Made by a program: the position numbers and the translations under genes
In this document: one piece after another, positions 20,201 to 27,453 of the stretch
Layout: every line of letters begins with the position of its first letter
Numbering within the stretch: the stretch's first letter is position 1
Notes under the pieces: model-generated
The model's input: only the letters and a program-made list of their open reading frames with translations
What the model was told of the DNA's origin: nothing
Database searches by the model: none
Origin: Stieleria magnilauensis
GTDB taxonomy: Bacteria; Planctomycetota; Planctomycetia; Pirellulales; Pirellulaceae
Direction of reading: 5' to 3'
Assembly (NCBI GenBank): GCA_007753675.1
Contig: CP036432.1
Span: forward strand, 7,070,233-7,134,232
DNA: 64,000 bases

Positions 20201-22156
20201 ACCGAGAAACACCTCCCCAGAGCGGTGTTCCAATTCGATCAGCGTCAGACGGCATTGCTTTTGGGAAGGCTTTGGGCCGGTGATGGATATGTCGAACAAC
20301 CGTCGCAACAATCCTATTATGCGACTTCATCCTTACAGCTTGCCCACGACGTCCAGACGCTTTTGCAACGTTTGGGAATTGTTTCTCGGGTCACCGAAAA
20401 GTCATTCGCCTACGCGGGACGGGCCGACGGAAAGCCAAGGAACGGTTACACGGTTCATCTGATCGGCCACGAATCGCGGCTGAAGTTTCTTCACACCGTC
20501 GGCCCGCAGATCGTTGACAAACAAGCAGCTGTGATGTCAGCGCTTGATCGCATCGATGCCGGCGAAGCGAAAACGACCGGAGACTTGGTGCCGGTCGCGG
20601 TGCGCTCGCTCGTTGCGGAGGAACGCGTTCGTCGAGAGATTCCGTGGCGCGAACTGGAGTCGCAAAGCGGTGTTTCGATTCGTGAGTTCTGTCGCACGGG
20701 GCAATCCTCCAAGCGAGGCTTTCAACGCTCGACGGTCCAGCGTCTGGCTGACTTCTTTGACTCGGAATCCCTCGCCGATCACGCTCAAAGCGATCTTTTC
20801 TGGGACGACATCGTTTCCATTGAGCCTGCCGATGTGGTGGATGTCTACGACTTGACTGTCGAGAACGATCACAACTTCGTGGCCAACGGATTGGTCGTCC
20901 ATAATTCGCATAGTACCGCCTATGCCCTGGTTGCTTTCCAAACCGCCTACCTGAAGGCGCATTATCCGGTGGAGTTCATGGCGTCGCTGTTGTCCAGCGA
21001 CATCGATGGTCGAAACTTCAAACGGAAAGACGCACTGGTCGAGCACATGGAGGACTGCGATCGGATGGGCATCGAAGTGGTGCCGCCGAGTGTGAACACG
21101 TCCGAAGCCGACTTCAGCGTCGCCGACGGCAAGATTCACTTCGCCCTGTCGGCGATCAAAGCCTGTGGCGGATCGACTGCGATCTCGATCGAACAGGAAC
21201 GAAAGAAGAATGGTCCTTTCAAAGACATCTTCGATTTCTGTGAACGCGTCGATCCGCACGCCTGTAACAAGTCCGCCATCGAAACGCTGGTCAAAGCCGG
21301 CGCGATGGATTGTTTCGGCGCCAAACGCAGCCAGTTGGTCGCCGTGATCGAAAAAGCGATGCAGGCCGGAGCCGCCGTGCAAGCCGACAAGAAGAGCGGC
21401 CAAGCCAGCCTGTTCGGTGCGTTCGAAGAAGAAGAGGAAGCTGCCGGAGGTGCACCCGCGGTCGTGCTGCCCGAGATGGATGAATGGCCCGACCGCGAAA
21501 AACTGGGCAATGAAAAAGAGGTCCTGGGCTATTACCTGGATTCCCACCCGTTGGCCGAGTACGAGCCGAAACTGGCGACGTTCCGCACGCACACGACCGA
21601 CTCGCTGTCCGAAATCCAGGATCGGGGCGAGGTGATTTTGGGCGGCATGATCAGTTCGATCAAAATCGCCCACACCAAAAACCCCAAACCGGGAGCACCG
21701 TCCAAGTACGCCAACTTTGATTTGGAAGACATGCAGGGTGCGATCCGCTGCATCCTCTGGCCACGTGGCTTTGCCGATCATGGCGAAAAGGTAATCCCCG
21801 ACGCGGTGGTGTTGGCCAAAGGCAAAGTCGACCGGCGGGGTGGGGGCGATGAAGCCAACTTGATCATCGACGAACTCATTCCGCTCGATGACCTCGACAA
21901 TCGCTACACGCACGGCATGCGCATCCGGTTGGACGAAGCCAAACACGACGGGCAGACGATCTCGCGTCTACGGGAGATCGTCCGCGGCTATCCCGGCAAC
22001 CAAGAATTGCTGTTCAGCATGAAGCTTGTCGAAGGCGAATTGGTCCACCTGAAAGCCGACAAGTTCAAAGTCCAAGTGACCCCCGAAATGCGATCGCGGA
22101 TCGATGACCTCCTCGGCTCAGGGAATTACCGCTTGATGATGAGCAAGCCACGCTAA
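17240..22156 (+). CDS. dnaE: DNA polymerase III alpha subunit interrupted by an intein
   Basis: The replicative polymerase catalytic subunit, 1638 codons as encoded; removing the intein (residues 773-1222) leaves 1188 residues, normal for DnaE. The PHP domain starts near residue 18 (HLHCHSHYSLLDGAGD, then ALALTDHGNLHGALEF). The palm region has the catalytic acidic motif PPDIDIDFEKERR near 420-433 and GTHAAAVVIAD near 533. The C-terminal extein carries an OB-fold stretch (EVILGGMISSIKIAHTKN) and a region facing the clamp. ATG 17240 is preceded by no clear ribosome site. The gene is single, flanked by repeats upstream and a tandem repeat downstream. Function requires protein splicing. Confidence is very high for identity and for the intein boundaries, based on Cys at the start and His-Asn/Ser at the end. 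Confidence 0.97.
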   Translation: MSDNASNDSIVTPAKPFVHLHCHSHYSLLDGAGDIKRLVNRAVDHGMNALALTDHGNLHGALEFYRAAKGAGINPIIGYEAYIAPGSRFDKGGAGRSKDASYHLTLLAKNRTGFKNLIKLASAASLEGFYFKPRIDKEILQTFNEGIICLSGCVSSEFSRTVMKASDTGEHEKEAMEIAGWFHKVFGDRYFIEVMNNGLDIQRMQLEGAVDIANKMGLPVVTTSDCHYVNQEDAEAQDIMLCINTGRFRTDTSRMKMENDQFFLRSPEQMYEHFPGMEDCVARSQEIADSVDIDIELGKYYFPKFECPNEMKPIDYLRELCIKGLLERYEGDDERIVDGKLSDEVMARLDRELGVIEKLNYPTYFLIVWDFVIHARNKGISATARGSGVGAIVCYALYMSHVCPLRYDLLFERFLDESRTEPPDIDIDFEKERRVEVIEYVKERYGSENVCQIGTFGTLAARAAIKDTGRALGIPLSRVNQITEMVPDELKITIKKALEKSADLKQTYDGDPEIRELLDLAMKIEGLARNVGTHAAAVVIADKPLSEYVPLTRVPGKQDVITQWSMNDVEASGLLKMDFLGLRNLTMLSRSVKFIKQTTGKDVDPLKFPLDDKATYALLQRGETKGVFQLESGGIRDLLTRMKPDCFHDIIATAALYRPGPLEGGMVDDYVNIKHGRQSPEYKHPVLKEILEETNSIMVYQEQVMRILNRLGGVPLAKAYTCIKAISKKKEALINQNQEVFLKGAVESGLAQKDAEDIWNLIVKFAGYGFNKCVVGETEVIDAVTGESTTVEELFQSKREFTIHALNDRQKLVPRKVTDVVWNGVRQTFTVTTRTGRQITATGNHPMKTFDGWTNIDDLNVGDKIAVARTIEPMQTVQWSDHEVITLGWLIAEGNLCHPTCLYFYSNSQSQVDDFVYHSEQFDETSARSDYRSDGRIEVCLSTGRDTRLGSLDHDGVGTAVAAKRITGLRCGAYAWVQSLGLTGKKATEKHLPRAVFQFDQRQTALLLGRLWAGDGYVEQPSQQSYYATSSLQLAHDVQTLLQRLGIVSRVTEKSFAYAGRADGKPRNGYTVHLIGHESRLKFLHTVGPQIVDKQAAVMSALDRIDAGEAKTTGDLVPVAVRSLVAEERVRREIPWRELESQSGVSIREFCRTGQSSKRGFQRSTVQRLADFFDSESLADHAQSDLFWDDIVSIEPADVVDVYDLTVENDHNFVANGLVVHNSHSTAYALVAFQTAYLKAHYPVEFMASLLSSDIDGRNFKRKDALVEHMEDCDRMGIEVVPPSVNTSEADFSVADGKIHFALSAIKACGGSTAISIEQERKKNGPFKDIFDFCERVDPHACNKSAIETLVKAGAMDCFGAKRSQLVAVIEKAMQAGAAVQADKKSGQASLFGAFEEEEEAAGGAPAVVLPEMDEWPDREKLGNEKEVLGYYLDSHPLAEYEPKLATFRTHTTDSLSEIQDRGEVILGGMISSIKIAHTKNPKPGAPSKYANFDLEDMQGAIRCILWPRGFADHGEKVIPDAVVLAKGKVDRRGGGDEANLIIDELIPLDDLDNRYTHGMRIRLDEAKHDGQTISRLREIVRGYPGNQELLFSMKLVEGELVHLKADKFKVQVTPEMRSRIDDLLGSGNYRLMMSKPR
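19556..20905 (+). other. Intein with LAGLIDADG-type endonuclease domain inside DnaE
   Basis: In-frame 450-residue insertion between extein residues GYGFNK and SHSTAYA. It begins with Cys (773), shows block A CVVGETEVIDAVTG, block B ATGNHPMKTF with the conserved His, block F DVYDLTVENDHNFVANG, and ends VVHN followed by extein Ser, so all splicing residues are present. The middle carries two LAGLIDADG-like helices, LGWLIAEGN and LLGRLWAGDGY, each with an acidic residue, so the homing endonuclease may still be active. The site is three residues downstream of the position used by cyanobacterial split DnaE inteins (before CFNKSHS), so it is a neighbouring but different insertion point. Confidence 0.95.
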
Positions 22157-22312
22157 CGCGCCTTGTGCCCTATCGTGTTCGACACAAACTTGGCCCGTCT
22201 CAATCCTTCGGCAATCCAAGTTGCGGCAAATCAAGAGAAGTGGATCCACTGCTTCCAAGCCAGCCGGTGAATGAGGAGCAGCTCCAATTGCTGCTAGGTA
22301 GCCAATCGCCCC

Positions 22313-22357
22313 GATCAGTGGAGTACCGATCAGTGGAGTACCGATCAGTGGAGTACG
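22313..22357. repeat. 15-bp tandem repeat, three copies
   Basis: The unit GATCAGTGGAGTACC is repeated about three times between the end of dnaE and the 3' end of the Rpn-type gene. It lies just outside the latter's stop codon and reads as SVEYR or PLIGT in either strand, but no gene covers it. Probably a small satellite. Confidence 0.8.
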
Positions 22358-22367
22358 GTACAGACTT

Positions 22368-23252
22368 TCAGATGCGCTCACGAAGCTGACGCGTCAACTG
22401 GGCTTCCATTGCAGCAAGCTCCTCCAATGAGCGTCGTCGCAGATCTTCGATCGTTGATTCTGCGACGCCTGCAAGCGATTGAAGCACTCTTACCCTGCCA
22501 ATTGCTTCACCTCGAGCTTCACCTCGAGCTTCACCACGTTCCTCCGCCGCCTCCAGACGCGCTTGCTCGTCACGCTGCATCTTCAAACGTGATTCGTAGA
22601 ATCGCTTATCTTCGGGGTTTCTGGCAATCATTTCCAATACTCCTATCGCTTCGGCAAAGACCGGATCGGGAAGCTGATGCCGCAGTTCGTCGGCTCTGGA
22701 AGTCGCCGCAAATCGGAAAAAGTGAAACCACTGACGGACCGGGTCGACGACCACGACATTATCCGCACCGGGCTCGTACTTTGGCAACTCTAAAAGGTGG
22801 ATTTGCAGGCAATCTGTCAGCAATTCGCCGCTCAGGGTTCGAAGTTGGAAGTCGAGATGCAGAGGACTTGATTCGCGAAAGAGGATCGCATCAAGAACGC
22901 AAATCCCGATTGAAGGGCGTAGTTCCCGATAGCTGTCGCCCTCCTGGAGTTGTTCGACCAACTGGCTGGCCGCGTAGTAGGTCAGTCGCTCGGACAACCC
23001 AGCGGGAAGCGTCGTCTGGATCTCGATGTCGATGAACCGCCCGCGATCGTCCGTCGCCAAGACATCCAGAATCGATGCTTTGTCATCTTCAAAACTCTTT
23101 TCGATGATCGGATTTAGAATCTGCACATCGGTGATCGCCGGGTTCCCATCGAGGACGGCGTTGAGAAAGTGCAGTGTAATCGCGGGATGATCTGGGCTTC
23201 CCAGCAGTTGCTTGCAGGCAAAATCAACTTTCGGATCAATACCAATTGTCAT
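22368..23252 (-). CDS. Rpn/PD-(D/E)XK nuclease-family putative transposase protein
   Basis: The 294-residue protein belongs to the Rpn/TIGR01784 group (recombination-promoting nucleases related to transposase_31). It begins IDPKVDFACKQLLGSPDHP, followed by TLHFLNAVL, the typical opening. The PD-(D/E)XK core is seen as ASILDVLATDDRGRFIDIEIQ (about residues 58-78), with the Asp and the E-x-Q variant. The C-terminal part has a helical segment with a GEAR tetrapeptide repeated (EARGEARGEARGEA, near 245-258), encoded by a short DNA repeat and prone to length variation. Family members cut DNA and stimulate RecA-independent recombination; whether this copy moves anything is not shown, and no terminal repeats are evident. 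It stands alone between dnaE and a membrane protein gene. Confidence 0.85.
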   Translation of the reverse strand: MTIGIDPKVDFACKQLLGSPDHPAITLHFLNAVLDGNPAITDVQILNPIIEKSFEDDKASILDVLATDDRGRFIDIEIQTTLPAGLSERLTYYAASQLVEQLQEGDSYRELRPSIGICVLDAILFRESSPLHLDFQLRTLSGELLTDCLQIHLLELPKYEPGADNVVVVDPVRQWFHFFRFAATSRADELRHQLPDPVFAEAIGVLEMIARNPEDKRFYESRLKMQRDEQARLEAAEERGEARGEARGEAIGRVRVLQSLAGVAESTIEDLRRRSLEELAAMEAQLTRQLRERI

Positions 23253-23535
23253 GTCATGCAGTCCAATGCCGACGGGAAAGCGGTCAAGAGCGATTTTGGA
23301 TCATGCGTCCAACGGCGCAATTCCACAAGTTGTGCCGGATCTCGCCACGCGCACAGGTGCATGCAGACGCTAGTGGAGATTGTAACGGCCCTATGGCGTC
23401 TAGCAGAGTATGACGCGATGATGATCAGTTGGGCGCCGGTGGGCAGGCCTCGTCGGCATCGTGCCTATGCAGCGCCTCGGGTCCCAGCGACACTCATCCC
23501 TCTCTCCTTGTCTCCTTGTCTCTCTCCCCTCTCGA

Positions 23536-24723
23536 TCACTCCGACGCACCGCCGTCGCTTTGCTGCTGAGACTCACGGTGGCGGCGCAAGTTCTTGCTGA
23601 CGCGTTGCAACAGCGCGCGGTCTTCGTGGCTGAGCCCCTTGGTGCCGTGCTGGCTGACGATCTGTAGCACTTGGTCCAAGCGGGCCGCGTCATTGGCTTC
23701 TTCGTGCTCGCGCCGCATCGCCGCGCGGACTCGTTTTCGCTTGTGACGCATCCGCACCGAGTCGATCCACTCACTCAGCCAAGGCGTCCGCACCGACGTG
23801 TCGTGACTGTCGGTGACATCACTGGCCCGCAATTCGGTGACGTCGAAGTGTCCCGCGATGGGGTCTGCAGCGGCGACGTGGATGGAGGTGATCCAGTCAC
23901 GCAGATCGTTTTTATAGGTCGACACCCACAACAGGCCGGCCAGGAACAACAGGACCGGCCAACGGGGAAGGTGGACATCGCCGTCACCGATCAGGGTCGC
24001 GATCGCGATGACGACGGTGATCAGCGAGATCAATTGCAACAACCGACGCAGCAGTTTGAGTTGCAGGTCATCATTGGCCTCGGCGGCGAACAACGCGATC
24101 GCTGATGCGATGGCGCCACGGCCCAGGTTTTTCGGCAACGGATACGCCTGGCAGGCGGCTTGAATCCACAGCAACCAGGCGGCCGTCAAGTAGCTTTTCT
24201 CCACGGCGTCCAAACCCAAGCCCGGTGCGGCGAGTTCTTGCAGCCACAACGTGCCGTCGGCATAACCGGCCGTCCGCGTCAGCATGTGGACGGCCAAGCA
24301 GGAGGCTCCCAACATCACCAGTGCGGTCAACGAAAAACAAGCCGCCATCAGATTGGCAACCGCAGACCAGGGGTAGCGACGATACAGCGGATTGGCGGCC
24401 TCGACGCCCAGCAACCCGATCGTGATCGATTCGCTTTTGGCGTTCGTCCAGCGATGCAGCCCGAGTTGCACGAGCAGCTGGAGCCCCCAGCCGAAACACC
24501 AGATCGTCACGGCGGTCAGGGCGACCAGCGGCAGGTCACCGTTGCCTTCGCGGCCGTGGACCGTCGCGACGAGCCCCGCCAGGATCGCCAGCGCGACGAA
24601 CACGGAATACGACAGGTACAACCGGATGCCGGCAATCGCTCCCAGCGGCATCGACCAATGGTCAGCCGGCTGGGGTTCAAAGGAGCCGCCCGGGCTCTGC
24701 GAATCGACGTCGAATGCGGGCAT
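23536..24723 (-). CDS. Polytopic membrane protein, degenerate site-2-protease-like
   Basis: A 395-residue protein with about six to seven membrane segments between residues ~28 and 290 and a charged, Arg-rich C-terminal tail (MRHKRKRVRAAMRREHEE). The start, PLGAIAGIRLYLSYSVF, matches the beginning of S2P/M50 rhomboid-like intramembrane proteases of the planctomycete type (xGRIxGIxLxxHWSF). At the place of the zinc-binding HExxH the sequence reads LLVQLGLHRWTNAKSESITI, so the metal ligands are missing. The downstream ITIGLLGVEA still resembles the ITLLPIGGVA strand of the family. I infer a non-catalytic relative; alternatively it is an unrelated membrane protein. A TATAAT sequence lies 53 bp before the start on the same strand. 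Confidence 0.65.
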   Translation of the reverse strand: MPAFDVDSQSPGGSFEPQPADHWSMPLGAIAGIRLYLSYSVFVALAILAGLVATVHGREGNGDLPLVALTAVTIWCFGWGLQLLVQLGLHRWTNAKSESITIGLLGVEAANPLYRRYPWSAVANLMAACFSLTALVMLGASCLAVHMLTRTAGYADGTLWLQELAAPGLGLDAVEKSYLTAAWLLWIQAACQAYPLPKNLGRGAIASAIALFAAEANDDLQLKLLRRLLQLISLITVVIAIATLIGDGDVHLPRWPVLLFLAGLLWVSTYKNDLRDWITSIHVAAADPIAGHFDVTELRASDVTDSHDTSVRTPWLSEWIDSVRMRHKRKRVRAAMRREHEEANDAARLDQVLQIVSQHGTKGLSHEDRALLQRVSKNLRRHRESQQQSDGGASE

Positions 24724-24775
24724 GGTCCGGACTGGGAAACAAGCGTTCCGGTGAGGGACGGGGTAGATTCAGGAG

Positions 24776-24781
24776 ATTATA
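24776..24781 (-). promoter_or_regulatory. Possible -10 box for the S2P-like gene
   Basis: On the minus strand the hexamer TATAAT stands 53 bp upstream of the ATG at 24723. A -35-like TTACGA lies 19 bp before it, so the match is good only for the -10 element. Confidence 0.35.
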
Positions 24782-25226
24782 CCGACGGGAAACCCGTTCT
24801 TCGTAACGGGATTCGGCAAAGTTCAGTGAAAAAGGGAACGGGACACAGGTTTAATCGTGCCCAAGGAAGCCGCGAGAAATTCGCGTGAAACTGATCTTGA
24901 CGTGAAATCAGCCGATCGTGAAACTCCTCCAGCTCGTATGCGAAGCATCGCTCGTGCCCCCTCCTCTCCAGACGGGAGTGATCCCCGTCGGAGTCCGGTG
25001 GGCGGCGAGATTTGTTACGCTGCAACGGAGTGCGTGTGATCGAAATTTGCTCGAACGGCTTTCAGGAGAAAGTCTTTGCCGCGCGGCGGATGGAAAGGGT
25101 CTGTGAATTGGCCCCCTCGAATCCGCCCCACTCGGCACGAGTCGACCGATCCGGATGGTTTCGCCAATCCTGCGCGATTTCGGAATGAATTCGCAGGGAC
25201 ATTTTCAGCGAGTGGCTTTGTCCGCA
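24782..25226. other. Intergenic region between the S2P-like gene and dnaG, no gene seen
   Basis: About 450 bp between two divergent genes. It contains a short inverted repeat CCCGTT/AACGGG near 24788-24805. No coding sequence, sigma-54 site or clear sigma-70 promoter for dnaG was found. Confidence 0.45.
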
Positions 25227-27311
25227 ATGATGGACCTGGACCTCAAAGAGCGAGTGCGTGCCGCCGTCGACCTTGTCGACGTCATCGGTGCGTCGTTGAC
25301 GCTGGTCCCGAAAGGACGCATGCTGGCCGCCCAGTGCCCCTGGCACGACGACCGCTCGCCTTCGCTGACGGTCAACCGTGAACGCCAGACCTGGAAATGC
25401 TGGGTCTGTGACATCGGCGGAGACGTGTTCAGCTACGTGATGCGCCGCGACGGCGTCGATTTCGTCACCGCGCTGCGATCGCTGGCCGAACAAGCCGGGA
25501 TCGAATACCAGACCGGCCCCAAGGTAGACGCCGGATCCAAGGACGACAAATCCACGTTGCTGGCCGCCGTCAAGCTGATTTGCGACGCCTATTTCGATCA
25601 GCTCGATGCGCCGGCAACCGACGACGCCAAGATCGCTCGTGACTACCTGGCCAGCCGCGGGATCGACGACGAACACCGACACCTGTTTCGGATCGGGTTC
25701 GCCCCGGACAGCTGGGACTTCGCCACCGGACTGCTCAAACGAAACAAGTTCCGCGCCGAGATCCCGGTCGCCGCCGGCGTCGCGCTCAACCGCCGCGGCG
25801 GAAACGGCAGCTACGACCTGTTCCGCGGTCGTTTGATGTTTCCGATTCACGACATGCAAAACCGCCCGATCTCGATGGGCGGCAGGGTGATCCCGGAGAT
25901 CGCGGCGCGACACGGCGAGAACGCCGGCGGAAAGTACATCAACGGCCCGGAGACCAAACTGTTTCGAAAGTCGGAACAGCTGTACGGGTTGCAGCTCGCC
26001 AGGGAATCGATCCGCAAGGGCGGCCAGGCGCTGGTGATGGAAGGGTACACCGACGTCATCGCGGCGCGGCAATCGGGGATTGAGCCGGTCGTTGCCGTCC
26101 TCGGCACCGCGCTCGGTGAAGCCCATGTCCGCACCCTCAAACGACTGGCCGACCGCGTCGTGCTGGTGCTCGACGGCGATGCGGCCGGCCAACGCCGCGC
26201 CGACGAAGTGCTGGAATTGTTCATCAAGGCAGATGCGGACCTTCGCGTTCTGACGCTGCCCGATGCGATGGACCCGGCCGACTACCTGCATCAACACGGA
26301 CGCGACGCGTTGGAGCAAATGGTTGCCGAGGCGCCCGACGCCCTGGAACACAAGCTGCGTTCCCTGACTGCGGGAATCGATGTCACGCATGACACCCACG
26401 CGGTGATGCAGGCGATCGACACAATGACCGGGATTCTGGCCAAAGCCCCGATGCTGGACCCGCTCAAACAAGATCAGATGATCCTGCGTCTTTCGCGGAC
26501 CTTCGAAATCTCCCAGTCGCGGCTGGAAGATCGCCTGGAAAAGAAACGGGCCGAAGAGAAGGAGCGGAAACGCAAAGCGGCAAAATTTCGCGCCGCCGCC
26601 GGCACGGACTCGCGTTCCGGCGACGCCTCCGCCAGCCCCGCCGCACGAAATACCAGCCCCGCCGCACGAAATACCGGCCCCACCACACGAAACACGCCCC
26701 CGGCGCCGGTCGGATCGGCAACCGGACCGATCGACCCGAATCTATTGCTGGCCGAAGCCGCGGAAATGGATCTGGACGATCCATGGTCGATGGAGCATGC
26801 CGGGCCTGCCGCGACACCTGCCCCGACAACGAACGCGGCGACCGTTAAACCGAACCAGGATCGTGAGGTCCCGCTCAGCAGTTTTGATCGCGAGCTGTTT
26901 GAAGTGATGATCGAATCACCCGAGTTGGCCGGCCGGGCGGTCGAAGCGATCGATCCCGAATGGCTGGACACGCTGTCGGCAAAGATGATCTTGGCGGCCT
27001 ACCAAGAACTGGATCTGCAGGGTCGTGAGCTGACCGTCGAAACCTTGCTGGCATTGATTGAAAATGAATTCCTGAAAAATGAAGTCGTCACGATGCAGTT
27101 TCGCCTGGCACAGCGTGAAGGAAAAATCACGCAAAGCCCCGAGCAGCGGTTCCAGTCTTTGCTAGAACAATTTCATCGGCGCGAAAACATTGCAGAAAAG
27201 CATCGACAAATCGCAAAACTTGAATCATTGGCCTTGGACGAAAACGAAGAGCTGGATCTACTAAAGCAGCTTTTCGATCGTGAGAAAGACCGTCAGCAAA
27301 TTGACCATTAG
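25227..27311 (+). CDS. dnaG: DNA primase
   Basis: The enzyme that makes RNA primers for replication. ATG 25227 (694 aa) gives MMDLDLKERVRAAVDLVDVI, the normal start; the frame is open from 25155 but the extra 24 residues are not family-like. The CHC2 zinc finger is CPWHDDRSPSL then CWVC (residues ~38-73). The primase core leads to the TOPRIM domain with LVMEGYTDVIAARQSG (Glu) and VVLVLDGDAAGQRRA (DGD). The C terminus (~560-694) is the helicase-interacting region. Between core and C terminus sits a Pro/Ala/Thr linker with three AARNT-like repeats from a 21-bp DNA repeat at about 26636-26698. rpoD follows 142 bp later, the classical macromolecular-synthesis order dnaG-rpoD without rpsU. Confidence 0.96.
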   Translation: MMDLDLKERVRAAVDLVDVIGASLTLVPKGRMLAAQCPWHDDRSPSLTVNRERQTWKCWVCDIGGDVFSYVMRRDGVDFVTALRSLAEQAGIEYQTGPKVDAGSKDDKSTLLAAVKLICDAYFDQLDAPATDDAKIARDYLASRGIDDEHRHLFRIGFAPDSWDFATGLLKRNKFRAEIPVAAGVALNRRGGNGSYDLFRGRLMFPIHDMQNRPISMGGRVIPEIAARHGENAGGKYINGPETKLFRKSEQLYGLQLARESIRKGGQALVMEGYTDVIAARQSGIEPVVAVLGTALGEAHVRTLKRLADRVVLVLDGDAAGQRRADEVLELFIKADADLRVLTLPDAMDPADYLHQHGRDALEQMVAEAPDALEHKLRSLTAGIDVTHDTHAVMQAIDTMTGILAKAPMLDPLKQDQMILRLSRTFEISQSRLEDRLEKKRAEEKERKRKAAKFRAAAGTDSRSGDASASPAARNTSPAARNTGPTTRNTPPAPVGSATGPIDPNLLLAEAAEMDLDDPWSMEHAGPAATPAPTTNAATVKPNQDREVPLSSFDRELFEVMIESPELAGRAVEAIDPEWLDTLSAKMILAAYQELDLQGRELTVETLLALIENEFLKNEVVTMQFRLAQREGKITQSPEQRFQSLLEQFHRRENIAEKHRQIAKLESLALDENEELDLLKQLFDREKDRQQIDH
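26636..26698 (+). repeat. 21-bp tandem repeat inside dnaG linker
   Basis: Three imperfect in-frame copies of a unit reading CCCCGCCGCACGAAATACC-like encode PAARNTS / PAARNTG / PTTRNTP. They sit in the flexible linker between the TOPRIM core and the helicase-binding end, so copy number can vary without loss of function. Confidence 0.75.
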
Positions 27312-27367
27312 GGAGGAGCTGAACGACCACGACCGAACGACGCCCGCAACGTCAAGCAAACAAAAGC

Positions 27368-27400
27368 ACCGCGTCTGGATAAAAGCACCGACGCGGTGAA
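27368..27400 (+). promoter_or_regulatory. Hairpin in the dnaG-rpoD gap
   Basis: CACCGCGTC and GACGCGGTG form 9-bp arms around a 14-nt loop, within the 142 bp between dnaG and rpoD. It has no T-run, so it is more likely an mRNA processing or attenuating structure than a terminator. A second palindrome, GCCCATGATGGGC, follows near 27418. Confidence 0.45.
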
Positions 27401-27453
27401 AAGGAACGACCCGCACGCCCATGATGGGCAACTCAAACATGAGGTTTTGAACA

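Noticed and set aside
20537..21946. Long minus-strand frame (469 codons) opposite dnaE
   Set aside because: Antisense shadow of a conserved polymerase gene with no family features; similar shadows exist at 17162-18442, 18668-19447 and 25062-26471.
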